In this document: positions 7,316 to 16,194 of the stretch, one piece after another
How positions within the stretch are numbered: the first letter of the stretch is position 1
How the letters are laid out: every line of letters starts with the position of its first letter
Assembly: GCA_019217005.1 (NCBI GenBank)
Contig: JAHBNG010000139.1
Coordinates: 1 to 38,887 of the forward strand
Origin: Chloroflexi bacterium TSY
Lineage (GTDB): Bacteria; Chloroflexota; Anaerolineae; Caldilineales; Caldilineaceae
Reading direction: 5' to 3'
Length of the DNA stretch: 38,887 nt
Program-made: the position numbers and the translations under genes
The notes under the pieces: model-generated
Seen by the model: only the letters and a program-made list of their open reading frames with translations
Told to the model about the DNA's origin: nothing
Databases searched by the model: none

Positions 7316-7921
7316 TTACAATGTGCCTTCGAGCATGCTTGTCAGAATGGCTAAAATATCTTTAGCTTGTCGGGGCAGAACATATGGGTTGATGTCACGC
7401 AGAATGAAATGATCACGTAGCTTTGCAAAGTACCAGACATCACCACTCGTAATAGAACCATAGCTGAGTATCGGATGATTGTCCGTTCTCTGTTTTTTAG
7501 CAGTTTCATGGGCGGCAACCAGCTCAGCAGTGAGCTGAGCAAAGCCCCGCTCCAGATCAGCTCCCTTTGCCTCAACAACTACAAGATTTCCCTCTTTTTC
7601 GATCAGGTAATCGACTGTGCCTTGAAGTGCATCAGTACGAATCGGATATTCAACACGCAGTGTGCAGTGAAGAGCATCCACAAGTTGCGTTAGAATTGGA
7701 TCAATATAGAGAACGCGCCGAGCACTTTCATTGACCGCTGGAATCCGTTCATAGCGGCTTGTAATACGCTGAACAAGATACTGCGCCTGGTCATTCTGAT
7801 CGGCTACTTTTTCTGTGGGTATCGCCAGCGGCTCTAGCTGAACTGTATAGCCCAATTCAGCTAGCCATTCTTGATAGAAATAGACATTGTTATAAAAGTC
7901 AGTAAACGATCGCTGTGTCAT
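7316..7921 (-). CDS. PD-(D/E)XK nuclease-like protein
   Basis: A 201-residue protein. The core reads EYPIRTDALQGTVDYLI ... GNLVVVEAKG with Glu91, Asp104 and Glu117-Ala-Lys119, followed by Gln129 in a helix. This is the metal-binding pattern of PD-(D/E)XK nucleases and related HsdR/RmuC-like domains. The start at 7921 is chosen because GGGAGAG precedes it; a longer start at 7936 exists. There is no partner methylase or helicase nearby, so it is not an obvious restriction system. Many stand-alone proteins of this shape in cyanobacteria and Chloroflexota are domesticated or orphan nucleases. DNA cleavage activity is inference from the motif. Confidence 0.6.
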   Translation of the reverse strand: MTQRSFTDFYNNVYFYQEWLAELGYTVQLEPLAIPTEKVADQNDQAQYLVQRITSRYERIPAVNESARRVLYIDPILTQLVDALHCTLRVEYPIRTDALQGTVDYLIEKEGNLVVVEAKGADLERGFAQLTAELVAAHETAKKQRTDNHPILSYGSITSGDVWYFAKLRDHFILRDINPYVLPRQAKDILAILTSMLEGTL

Positions 7922-8041
7922 AATTGGCTCTCCCACATTCGCGACTTACATTATGCCACAAGCACCTTCTTGGTAGAAACCTATATTGCGGTTGCAACGA
8001 AAACATGGTTCTTTCCTACCACCCAACCAGATAAAGTAAAA

Positions 8042-9811
8042 TCATGGTTTCATACAGAGCTTAACTAAGTAGCTACTATCTCGCACGACTTCAACCCGTC
8101 TATCTGGCTCTAAGCCTTCTATCCGCGAGCATCCACCATCTGGCCAAAAGACTTCCAGCTTCTCGAGTCTTACACCGTTTGGCACTCCGAAGTGAATTTG
8201 TGCCGGCTCGCCAGAGAGATAACCACTCGCAGCGTCGACTTGTCGCCAGTAAATGCCTGCCGATGTATATAAAGCCAGGCGTGCACCCAACGCTCGACTG
8301 TTCCCACTATGAGGCCAATGCAGATCCACCTTTAGACTGCTTCCCGTGCAAAGCTGATTTTCAAAAAGCTGAGTCGGACTGCGCAGGTTGTTAACAACGA
8401 TATCCAGATCGCCGTCGCCATCCAGATCACCCATGCTCATGCCACGACCGCTGGCGGTGGATCCAAGGCCCCACTCGGGCACCAGTGTATAGCTGCCGTT
8501 GCCTTGGTTGCGCAAAACTTGATTCTCTTCTACCAATTCATGGTTGGGCAGATGGGCAAAGGTTGTTGCCTCTATCATGCTGTTCACAATATAAAGATCT
8601 AGAAATCCATCCTGATCCAGATCCCCAAACTTGCCAGACCAGCTCCAGCCGGATGCATCAACACCACGGATGGCCGCCTCATCGCGATAAGCACCTTCGA
8701 CTTGGTACTGCAAAACATTGGCCATCACTTGAGGATCGCCTGTTGGATGTGGGTCATCCATCATTGAGGCCATCACGGGGGCCCAAGCTGCATTGACCGC
8801 TGGATCATCTGTGTAGGGCTTCATGTCCGTCGAAAAGATCTCGAATTGGCCATCATTATCTACATCGCCGATGGCAAGGCTCATGGTGCTGTGGCTCATG
8901 ACCGGCATTTGGAATGATTGCCAACCGCTCTTGTTCGCTCTATCTGACCCTGTGGACATATTGAGCCATGCATAATCGGGCACGGCAAAATCGTTCCCGA
9001 CCAGAATATCTAGACGTTGATCGCCGTTGAGATCGACCAACGCCAGCGCCAATGCCTGTGCATTGAGAGCGAGCGGCGTGGCGACGAAGCGTCCATTCTC
9101 TTGCGTGTAGAGATAGACACCGGCAGCCGTGCTGTTTAGAAATTCCTGACCAAAGTCGGCGAGCAGCCCTGCATCGTACGTCCCGCCGACCAGATCGAGG
9201 TCGCCATCTCCGTCTAAATCACCCCAGTTGATGGCATAGAGTGGTTTGCTGACACCAGGTAATATTTCCTGGACAAAGCGGCGTTCACCAAGATTGCGCC
9301 AGTAGTTGGGCGCGCTGGCGCGGCGCGAAAAAACGATATCCAACTTGCCGTCACCATCTACATCCACAATCGTTACCCCACGCGCATCACCGTCTGCCAA
9401 CCGGTCAGTTTTGAACCGCTGACTGCTCAATTCTGCACTCTGTTCTCGGTTTCGCCCTTCATTCCACAAAATCGTGTTAGGGTCACGATGATTAGCCAAC
9501 ACGATGTCGAGCCAACCATCGCCATCTAGATCATTGATGGCCACACCACCGCCGTTGGCCTCGAACATACGCACTGTGTCACCACCCGGTGTTGTGGTCG
9601 TATGATCCAGCAAGTGTGGCACAAAGCGACCAGAGCAACTAAGAGTTCGGACTGCAAGCTCGTGGACGCTTACAGTAACGGGTACGCCAGCGGAAACAGG
9701 GGTGGGTATTGTGACAAGAAGCGGTTGACAACCGAATAGACTAAAAGAGATCAAGAAAGATAGAGGTAGGTAAAGAATATAAGGAGGGGACATAGTGAAA
9801 GTTTTCAGCAT
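8042..9811 (-). CDS. ASPIC/UnbV FG-GAP (VCBS) repeat lipoprotein
   Basis: A 589-residue secreted protein. The N-terminus is a lipoprotein signal (Lys-containing n-region, hydrophobic stretch, lipobox LFGC). It then has several FG-GAP/VCBS repeats with calcium-binding loops such as DLDGDGWLDIV, DVDGDGKLDIVF, DLDGDGDLDLVGG and DVDNDGQFEIF, forming a beta-propeller. The last 100 residues carry the ASPIC/UnbV domain (GARLALYTSAG, IHFGVPNG, LEVFWPDGG). Such proteins are cell-surface, probably carbohydrate- or protein-binding; no catalytic activity is established. The start is uncertain: 9841, 9811 and 9793 are in frame. 9811 is preferred because it gives a charged n-region and does not overlap the divergent promoter. 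Confidence 0.8.
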   Translation of the reverse strand: MLKTFTMSPPYILYLPLSFLISFSLFGCQPLLVTIPTPVSAGVPVTVSVHELAVRTLSCSGRFVPHLLDHTTTTPGGDTVRMFEANGGGVAINDLDGDGWLDIVLANHRDPNTILWNEGRNREQSAELSSQRFKTDRLADGDARGVTIVDVDGDGKLDIVFSRRASAPNYWRNLGERRFVQEILPGVSKPLYAINWGDLDGDGDLDLVGGTYDAGLLADFGQEFLNSTAAGVYLYTQENGRFVATPLALNAQALALALVDLNGDQRLDILVGNDFAVPDYAWLNMSTGSDRANKSGWQSFQMPVMSHSTMSLAIGDVDNDGQFEIFSTDMKPYTDDPAVNAAWAPVMASMMDDPHPTGDPQVMANVLQYQVEGAYRDEAAIRGVDASGWSWSGKFGDLDQDGFLDLYIVNSMIEATTFAHLPNHELVEENQVLRNQGNGSYTLVPEWGLGSTASGRGMSMGDLDGDGDLDIVVNNLRSPTQLFENQLCTGSSLKVDLHWPHSGNSRALGARLALYTSAGIYWRQVDAASGYLSGEPAQIHFGVPNGVRLEKLEVFWPDGGCSRIEGLEPDRRVEVVRDSSYLVKLCMKP

Positions 9812-9835
9812 GGTCCAAGAATGGTTTATAACGAG

Positions 9836-9864
9836 TTGCACCCTTGCTTTCTAAATGCTATTAT
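9836..9864 (+). promoter_or_regulatory. Promoter of the first ABC importer operon
   Basis: TTGCAC (9836-9841), a 17-bp spacer and TATTAT (9859-9864) preceded by TG, i.e. an extended -10. An overlapping TATAAT lies at 9862-9867. It is about 100 bp upstream of the solute-binding protein gene and divergent from the lipoprotein gene. Confidence 0.5.
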
Positions 9865-9965
9865 AATACACCATTGAGTATATTTGAACACCAGACACCG
9901 ATTACTACGTGCATGATCGAATTCCCAATGAACAAGTCCATAAAGTACCAAACGAGGAGAACAAG

Positions 9966-11306
9966 ATGCGACGAACCCATCAACTGTTAACCTTATCTGT
10001 CCTGTTGATCGTATCGTTGTTGCTGGCAGCCTGCCCAGCACAGGTTGCTGCGCCTACTGGTGATGCCGGCACGAGCGCAGAAGGAGATGGCTCAACGACA
10101 ATCACATGGGCCATGTGGGGAAGTCCCGCCGAGATTGCAACCCACCAAAGCGTGGCCGATGCATTTATGGCCGAGAATCCAGAGATTCAGATAGAGATCT
10201 ATAGCGAACCGTGGGGCGATTACTTTACCAAGATTCAGACATTGTGGGCCAGCGGTGATCCAGCTGCTGTACCCGACGTGCTCTTCTTATCACCCATTCA
10301 GAGTTATGCAGCGGACGGCGTGTTGGAACCGCTCGATCCTTATATTGAAGCAAGCGGTTATAACGTTGACGACTACTGGCCGTCTCTCCTCGAATTTGGC
10401 ATACATGAAGGGACCATATACGGTTTGCCGCGTGATATCGGTCTCGAGGTACTTTATTACAACAAGACGCTCTTTGACGAGGCCGGTCTTGCCTATCCTG
10501 ACGATTCTTGGACGTGGGACGACTTGCTAGAAGCGGCCGATGCGCTGGCCATTGTTGAGGATAGTGGTCGTGTGGAGCGCTATGGCCTTGGCATGGAAGG
10601 TGGCAAATATCAGTTGTGGGTCGGGCAGAATGGTGGCGGTATTCTGGACGATATGCACAACCCGAGTCGCTGCATATTGGCAGAAGCAGAAGCAGTCGAA
10701 GCCATTGAGTTTTTCGCAGACATGATGGGGAACAATCACGCCATGCGCCCCGCTGACCTGAGTCAGGCTGGTGGGGATGCCGGTGCCTTTGCGGAAGGGC
10801 GCGTTGCGATGATTATCCAGAATTCGAGCCGCGTCAGCCAGTTCAACCAAATCGATGGCTTGGAATACGATGTAGCAGTGGTCCCCATTCCTGAGGGCGG
10901 TCAACGCTCGGCAAGTGCTGGCGGTGCCGCGTGGACCATGAGTGCGCTGAGCGATAACAAAGATGCCGCCTGGACTTTCTTGCAATGGTTGCAGGGCACA
11001 GACGGCGGTCAGCGTATCTACACCGAATCGGGCGAAATCCTGCCCGCACTCCAGTCGACGGCCAAGTCGGAAGCATTTCTGGGCATGAGCGACGCACCAG
11101 CCAATCGCCAGGCTTTTATTACCGAAGGTGAAAATGCCAAACCGGGACGCACCGGTTATTTTGCCGAATGGCGTGAGCTGAGTGGCTCTATCCTGAGTCC
11201 CGCCCTGGATTCGATTTGGGCTGGCGAAGCCGCACCAGCCGACGTGCTGTCCGGTCTCTGTGAGCAAGTTGATGCGTTCCTGGCTGATAACGGATTTCCG
11301 AAGTAA
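9966..11306 (+). CDS. Extracellular solute-binding protein, family 1 (lipoprotein)
   Basis: A 446-residue carbohydrate-type ABC substrate-binding protein. The signal peptide ends in a lipobox LLLAAC (Cys23), followed by a Ser/Gly/Thr-rich tether. The mature part has the family 1 pattern: TITWAMWGSPAE, PDVLFLSPIQSYAADGVLEP, GTIYGLPRDIGLEVLYYNK, DSWTWDDLLEAA and ASAGGAAWTMSALSDNKDAA. The start at 9966 follows GAGGAG; the longer frame from 9909 lacks one. It leads an operon with two inner-membrane permeases. The ligand is probably a sugar, oligosaccharide or polyol derivative but is not deducible. No ATPase gene accompanies the operon, so a shared MsmK-type ATPase elsewhere is expected. Confidence 0.9.
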   Translation: MRRTHQLLTLSVLLIVSLLLAACPAQVAAPTGDAGTSAEGDGSTTITWAMWGSPAEIATHQSVADAFMAENPEIQIEIYSEPWGDYFTKIQTLWASGDPAAVPDVLFLSPIQSYAADGVLEPLDPYIEASGYNVDDYWPSLLEFGIHEGTIYGLPRDIGLEVLYYNKTLFDEAGLAYPDDSWTWDDLLEAADALAIVEDSGRVERYGLGMEGGKYQLWVGQNGGGILDDMHNPSRCILAEAEAVEAIEFFADMMGNNHAMRPADLSQAGGDAGAFAEGRVAMIIQNSSRVSQFNQIDGLEYDVAVVPIPEGGQRSASAGGAAWTMSALSDNKDAAWTFLQWLQGTDGGQRIYTESGEILPALQSTAKSEAFLGMSDAPANRQAFITEGENAKPGRTGYFAEWRELSGSILSPALDSIWAGEAAPADVLSGLCEQVDAFLADNGFPK

Positions 11307-11372
11307 TCTGACAAGGTGAATCTTTTCACCCCTTCACCCTGTCCCCCCTTTCATCTTTGCCCCCCTCATTTT

Positions 11373-12311
11373 ATGGCTCGACAGATCGCCCACACCCCAC
11401 AACGTCGCTTCCGCTGGCGCCCTGATCAACAATGGGAAGCCTATCTTTTTTTGTTGCCCAGTTTGGCTGGCTTTTTGGTCTTTGTCGCGCTGCCTGTATT
11501 GGCGTCACTGGCACTCAGCTTTGTGGAATGGAATTTGATCCGTCCACCAGAGTTTGTCGGGATAGCCAATTTTCGCCAGTTATTGACCCGCGATCCGGTT
11601 TTCTGGAAAGTCGTCCGCAACACCGCATACTTTATCGTAACGATTGTGCCTCTGCAATTGGCACTAGGACTGGCCATTGCCGTCGCGCTGAACCAGCAAA
11701 TACGCGGTCGATTACTCTATCGTGTCATCTATTTCATGCCCGTGGTGACGATCATCGTGGCTGGTGCCATCGTCTTCCAGTTCATGCTGAATCGAGACGT
11801 TGGCATCATCAGCATGTTCTTCTGGCGCTTGGGTGAGTGGACAGGGTTGCCCATTCAACCGCCAGATTTTTTGGGCAGTACACGATGGTCTAAACCATCC
11901 GTTGTCCTGCTTACGCTCTGGAAGAACACCGGCTTTACGATGGTTATCTATTTGGCAGCGCTTCAAGGTGTGCCGCAAGAGCTCTATGATGCGGCCAATG
12001 CAGACGGCGCAACAGCCTGGCAGCGCTTTCGTCACGTTACCCTGCCACTGATTAGTCCCACCACCTTTTTCCTCTTTGTCATTCAGATGATTGGAGCTTT
12101 TCAGCTCTTTACCGAAGCGTTTGTGATGACTAGTGGTGGACCTGCACAATCCACCTTAACCGTGGTTTACTATATTTATCAGAACGCTTTCGAGTTTCAG
12201 AAGATGGGCAAGGCGTCGGCCATTGCCTGGTTCCTCTTTGTCTTTATCTTTCTTTTTACCCTGGGACAGACTCGATTACAGCGGCGTTGGGTTCACTATG
12301 AGACAGAATAA
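11373..12311 (+). CDS. ABC transporter permease, MalF/UgpA type
   Basis: A 312-residue membrane protein with about six helices. The N-terminal helix reads YLFLLPSLAGFLVFVALPVL. The ATPase-coupling loop, related to EAA, is AANADGATAWQRF followed by LPLISPTTFF near residue 210. It ends WVHYETE, typical of MalF-like subunits. A GTG at 11316 gives a longer frame; ATG 11373 is chosen because the preceding sequence is pyrimidine-rich and encodes a Pro/Cys-rich, non-homologous stretch. Neither start has a strong ribosome binding site. It pairs with the next gene to form the transmembrane channel for the binding protein upstream. Confidence 0.85.
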   Translation: MARQIAHTPQRRFRWRPDQQWEAYLFLLPSLAGFLVFVALPVLASLALSFVEWNLIRPPEFVGIANFRQLLTRDPVFWKVVRNTAYFIVTIVPLQLALGLAIAVALNQQIRGRLLYRVIYFMPVVTIIVAGAIVFQFMLNRDVGIISMFFWRLGEWTGLPIQPPDFLGSTRWSKPSVVLLTLWKNTGFTMVIYLAALQGVPQELYDAANADGATAWQRFRHVTLPLISPTTFFLFVIQMIGAFQLFTEAFVMTSGGPAQSTLTVVYYIYQNAFEFQKMGKASAIAWFLFVFIFLFTLGQTRLQRRWVHYETE

Positions 12312-12371
12312 CCTAGGTACACCGATCTATTTTCTTAATGTTCATAAGATATCAAGTGAGGAGAGAGTACC

Positions 12372-13256
12372 TTGTCCACAGCAACTTCTGGCGCAGCAAT
12401 GGTTCGGGCGAAACCCATTTCAACCGGTCAGGGGCCAACTCAACGGGTTCGACCCTGGTTGCATCTATTGCTGATTGCTGGTAGCTTTATCACATTTCTA
12501 CCTTTCCTCATAATGCTGTTGGGGTCGCTGGTACCAAAAGAGATGTTGCTGGCGCGCACGTTCACGGTCAGCGATCTAACGCTTGAGAACTACTTTGCCA
12601 CATTTGAAGCCATCCCCTTTGGTCGCTACTACATCAACAGCCTGATTGTCTCTACAGCCACGGTGCTGCTCCAGATTCTGACCGCTTCTCTGGCGGCCTT
12701 TGCCTTTGGGCGACTGCGCTTCTGGGGACGGGAGACGCTCTTTCTGGTCTATTTGGCGACGTTGATGATTCCATTTCAAGTGACCATGATCCCCAATTTT
12801 ATTCTCACTTCAGGCCGCTATCTGAACCTGCACGACTCCTACCTCGGTCTCATCTTGCCATCAGCCTTTAGTGTCTTTAGCGTCTTTTTGCTGCGTCAAT
12901 ACTTCATGGGCATTCCACTCGATCTGGACGAAGCCGCGCGCATGGACGGCGCTTCGAGTGTCCGGATCTGGTGGCAGGTGATTATGCCGCTCAGCGGTCC
13001 AGTCTTAGCCACGCTCGCCATCTTCAACTTCAACGCTGCCTGGAACGATTTTTTGTGGCCCCTCGTCATTACCCACAGTCAAGAGATGCGGACAATCCCC
13101 ATCGGATTGGCTTCTTTTCAGGGGCAGTTTAGTACAGAGTGGCACCTACTCCTGGCAGGCTCAGTCATTGCGCTTCTCCCCGTATTGCTCATCTATATTC
13201 TCGGTCAGAATTGGTTTGTTCGTGGAATTACGCTGTCAGGATTGGGTGGTCGATAA
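12372..13256 (+). CDS. ABC transporter permease, MalG/UgpE type
   Basis: A 294-residue membrane protein. The coupling loop is EAARMDGASSVRIWWQVIMP, an intact EAA motif, followed by LSGPVLATLAIFNFNAAWNDFLWPL, the classical MalG-family signature near residue 200. The TTG start is supported by GAGGAG eight bases upstream. It forms the second half of the channel with the preceding permease. It is followed convergently, 11 bp away, by the amidohydrolase gene, and no terminator is obvious in that gap. Confidence 0.88.
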   Translation: MSTATSGAAMVRAKPISTGQGPTQRVRPWLHLLLIAGSFITFLPFLIMLLGSLVPKEMLLARTFTVSDLTLENYFATFEAIPFGRYYINSLIVSTATVLLQILTASLAAFAFGRLRFWGRETLFLVYLATLMIPFQVTMIPNFILTSGRYLNLHDSYLGLILPSAFSVFSVFLLRQYFMGIPLDLDEAARMDGASSVRIWWQVIMPLSGPVLATLAIFNFNAAWNDFLWPLVITHSQEMRTIPIGLASFQGQFSTEWHLLLAGSVIALLPVLLIYILGQNWFVRGITLSGLGGR

Positions 13257-13267
13257 GCGAGTTGGGT

Positions 13268-14293
13268 CTATCGAGATTTCAATCGATACATCCGCTCCGC
13301 GGTACCGCCAAAAAGTAGATCCTTCTCTGCGTCGTTAAACTCAGATGCAACCCGCTTAAATGTATTCCACAAAACATGGTAAGAAGCCGAGATTGCCTCA
13401 ACCGGATAGTTGCTCTCGAACATGCAGCGTTCTGGACCAAACAGTTCAATTGCTGTCAAATGCCAAGGACGCTGCTCTTCTGCCAATTCGACTGATGTGG
13501 GCGGTTTTTCCTGATGTTGCCAGCCATAGCCATTGCGTTCCATCGCGATGCCGCCCAATTTGACAACGACATTGTCACACTGGCTGAGCTTGGATATCGA
13601 CTCTTTCCATATAGGGAAAATCTCGTCGCGTCGATCGGCATAGGGACCGATTCCCAAAGGACCACCCAAATGGTTGAGAATCATGGTGGTTTCCGGAACA
13701 GCGTGCGCCACCTCAATGAGCTGCGGAAGTTGGGGATGGTAACACCAAGCGTCGAAGGTTAAACCGAGCTCGCCCAATTGCGAGACGCCTTGACGAAACG
13801 CTGGTTGATCGTATAGATCGGGTGGCGGGTCGATGCGTGAATTGGGCACTTCATCGCTTGCATCCCAACTCGCTTGGTGGCGAATGCCGCGAAATAGACT
13901 ATCACCTTCTCTAATCCGCCCGGCTTCAATATGAGCGAGCAGCACCTCTTCGACTGCTTCACCCAATGTCAAATCGGCATGACCAACAATGCCACAAACT
14001 TGGGCCTGTTCATCTGTGCCTTGCCGGGACGCAGCAGCCAACTCCGCCACAAATTCCGTTTCTCCAACCGGCCGCAACGTTGTTGGTCCATCAATTCGGT
14101 ACTCAGCCGCACACTCCACAAAGACAGTGCGCAAAACTCGGTGCCCGCTTCCAGTGTCTCGCCACAGATCATCAAGTAGATAGCGACCGTAGCTTCCCTG
14201 ACGCCAAAAATGATGATGGGGATCCACAATCGGACGATCTGGTTCAATAATCTCTTCTGTGACTTGCTCTAGCCATTCGCGTCTCATTGTCAT
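13268..14293 (-). CDS. Amidohydrolase family 2 (COG3618-type, lactonase-like)
   Basis: A 341-residue TIM-barrel hydrolase. The metal-binding N-terminal motif is IVDPHHHFW (His26-His28), with further signatures GIRHQASWD, LTFDAWCYHPQL, MILNHLGGPLG, VVVKLGGIAMER and CMFESNYPVE. This order is that of COG3618 proteins, whose known members hydrolyse sugar lactones (L-fuconolactone, L-rhamnonolactone) or 2-pyrone-4,6-dicarboxylate. The start at 14293 has AAGGAG upstream; a longer frame to 14362 is not supported. Placed convergently between two carbohydrate-type importers, it plausibly acts on an imported sugar acid or lactone, which is inference. It appears intact. Confidence 0.85.
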   Translation of the reverse strand: MTMRREWLEQVTEEIIEPDRPIVDPHHHFWRQGSYGRYLLDDLWRDTGSGHRVLRTVFVECAAEYRIDGPTTLRPVGETEFVAELAAASRQGTDEQAQVCGIVGHADLTLGEAVEEVLLAHIEAGRIREGDSLFRGIRHQASWDASDEVPNSRIDPPPDLYDQPAFRQGVSQLGELGLTFDAWCYHPQLPQLIEVAHAVPETTMILNHLGGPLGIGPYADRRDEIFPIWKESISKLSQCDNVVVKLGGIAMERNGYGWQHQEKPPTSVELAEEQRPWHLTAIELFGPERCMFESNYPVEAISASYHVLWNTFKRVASEFNDAEKDLLFGGTAERMYRLKSR

Positions 14294-14370
14294 GCTGTGT
14301 CTCCTTCTTCTTCCAATTCGGTGAAAACCGCACCTGGATAAACTGCAATTCAATTCTGTCAAGATTGTTT

Positions 14371-15865
14371 AACTTTACTTTCTGGTAAAAGAAAAGAGAT
14401 GAGGTGAGAAATGTGACAAAAAGCGGTTAGCAGTTCATCCAAAAGGTAGAGAACCCAAAAAGGAGGAAGGAATGCTAACCGCGCCAGAAATAACTATAGC
14501 AGTACTGATGAATGTATTGCAAGTAACGCCGATGGGAACAAACGTAAATGTAATGCGTCTGATGTGGGCAATGCTGAATGGGTCGTTTCTGAAAAGTCGA
14601 GGAGCAATCCATAGCGCATTGAAAGAAAGCGGGTTTGAAGATGAGGAGCTCCGGCGAAGCTGGTGGAGCTTTCGATATGGATCATGGGATATCACAAGTC
14701 TGCTGGGGTCGTGGCAAGAAGAAGTGGAAAGGAATGGGAGGCAAAAAAGTTAGAAGGGTACCGAGTGAAAAGCATAGATATCACAGGGTTCTGGCGACCG
14801 AAGCTGCAAGGGAAAGTGAACCGACTCTATAACTCAACGGCTCGTCGGGCATTGCTCATCTTTGGAGTGATGATAAGCTCGGGGGAGATAGGCGGGAAGC
14901 GAGTGCCACTGCTCAAGGCAATCATGAGATGCACGGTTGGAACAAAGGAAAGTGAGTTTCGGAAAAAGCTGCTGAAAGAGACGAAGAAATCACTGGAGTC
15001 AGACGAAGTGGCGGTGGTCGATGCCGGGTTTACAATCAGAGAAATGCTAGAAAGCGGCATAGACCGATTTGTCCTGCGGGAAGCGATTAACTGCACAGTG
15101 CGCCGCAATGAGTTCCCCAAACGCAAAGAAAAAGGCAGACCACCTGAATATGGTGATATTGTGCGACCGCTCTCTCGCAGCTATAAGGGAAAGCGACTCG
15201 AGGCTACAACTCCGGACTCGTCTGGTCGCTTTCTCTATAGTGGTCGCCTGATTTGCTATCAAGCATGGCACAATCTCGTCCCCAGAACAACCAAGGTGGA
15301 TACAGCCAACCGTACCTACTCGATTTACGTCATTCAGGATCCGGCCTACAACACACCTTTGGTTTTGGCGACCGTTATGACTTTGCAGCCTGAAACCATT
15401 TATCTTGTCTACCTGGAACGCTGGCCTGTTGAACCTCCCCCCTTGGCTTCCAAGCAGATGATTGGCTTACATCGTCAATTTGTTCATGCCGATGAGGCTT
15501 GTTTCCGCTTACCTGAACTGGGGCTGCTGGCTGGCAATCTTCTTTCCCATTTAGCCGCTTCTCTTCCTCCCATACCGACTGGCTACTGGGATCGAGAGCC
15601 TCAATCCACTCCCGGCAGGCTGCGCCGTGTTCTCTCGAGTGCTCTTTTTCCAACTCCTGACCAACTCGACCCTGACTTTCGGAAAAAGGCCTCGGTTTCA
15701 CACCATTTCCCTAAAGGCGTTCTCGCTCATCGCCGCCTCAATGCCGCTGCTTAAACTAGCCGAGCACTATTTTTACATTTTATCCCGTTTTTTCAGGGTG
15801 GATTCTTTTTTCCGCCCCTTTCGGTTTGCCCTTTGTCACTCAAGCCTTTACCAGAAAGTAAAGTT
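14371..15865 (+). mobile_element. Insertion sequence of about 1.5 kb with 19-bp perfect TIRs
   Basis: AACTTTACTTTCTGGTAAA at 14371-14389 is repeated exactly in inverse orientation at 15847-15865. The interior carries one DDE-type transposase gene in two frames. A 3-bp TTA flank is possible but too short to be convincing. It lies between the amidohydrolase and the second importer operon. I cannot name its IS family from sequence alone. Confidence 0.8.
14472..15754 (+). pseudogene. DDE-type transposase in two frames (A6 slip or indel)
   Basis: Frame 1 (14472-14753) gives the N-terminal region with GSFLKSRGAIHSALKESGFE. The frame entered at about 14750 continues LEGYRVKSIDITGFWRPKLQ through VAVVDAGFTIREML to LVYLERWPVEPPPLASKQM and a C-terminal PKGVLAHRRLNAAA. 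One extra A in the A6 run at 14743-14748 joins them into a 427-residue protein. The run could be a programmed -1 slippage site, as in several IS families, but heptamer phase is not canonical, so an indel or sequencing error is equally possible. GGAGGAAGGA precedes the ATG. Asp in VVDAGF is a candidate catalytic residue. Confidence 0.7.
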
Positions 15866-15966
15866 TATGTATATTATACATTTACGCATCTACTTTGCTC
15901 TCATTTCATATATGATATACAATTGTCGGCTAGAATTCCCCTATGCATCTGTGCACAAATACCATC

Positions 15967-16044
15967 GCTCATCAGACGGAAGTATGCAAAACAGTCATTT
16001 CTTTGGCTGTACAAAGTCGGTTTGTACACTTTTCATAGATGAGC
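15967..16044. repeat. Family G inverted repeat, ends GCTCATC (copy 1)
   Basis: GCTCATCAGACGGAAG on the left pairs imperfectly with CTTTTCATAGATGAGC on the right over about 24 positions. Related ends occur at 32224-32413 (TTCATCAGACGAAAG and CTTTTCATTGATGAG). Non-coding. Confidence 0.5.
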
Positions 16045-16066
16045 CAATACTGTTCATTATATTCAA

Positions 16067-16145
16067 GTGTGTACCACAAAGTGCGTAAATGGACGCTGCT
16101 CAGTCAGAGAGTCAACTGCATTTACACACTTTGGGACACACTCCC
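16067..16145. mobile_element. MITE family C (copy 1) with about 10-bp flanking repeat
   Basis: Imperfect ends GTGTGTACCACAAAGTG and the complement of GGGAGTGTGTCCCAAAGTG enclose 79 bp. TTATATTCAA flanks both sides (16057-16066 and 16146-16155), a probable target duplication of 9-10 bp. The CAAAGTGTGTAAATG-type ends resemble IS256/mutator-family ends; this is inference. A second copy is at 25786-25865. It lies 50 bp upstream of the second binding-protein gene. Confidence 0.7.
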
Positions 16146-16194
16146 TTATATTCAAGTTTCCTAAAATGATCATCCAACTTTTCAGGAGGAAAAC

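Noticed and set aside
7316..7921. Restriction-modification system
   Set aside because: Only a stand-alone PD-(D/E)XK-like protein is present, with no methyltransferase, specificity or helicase gene beside it.
10527..11267. 246-codon minus-strand frame within the first binding-protein gene
   Set aside because: Composition is non-protein-like and it lies wholly antisense to a well-supported gene.
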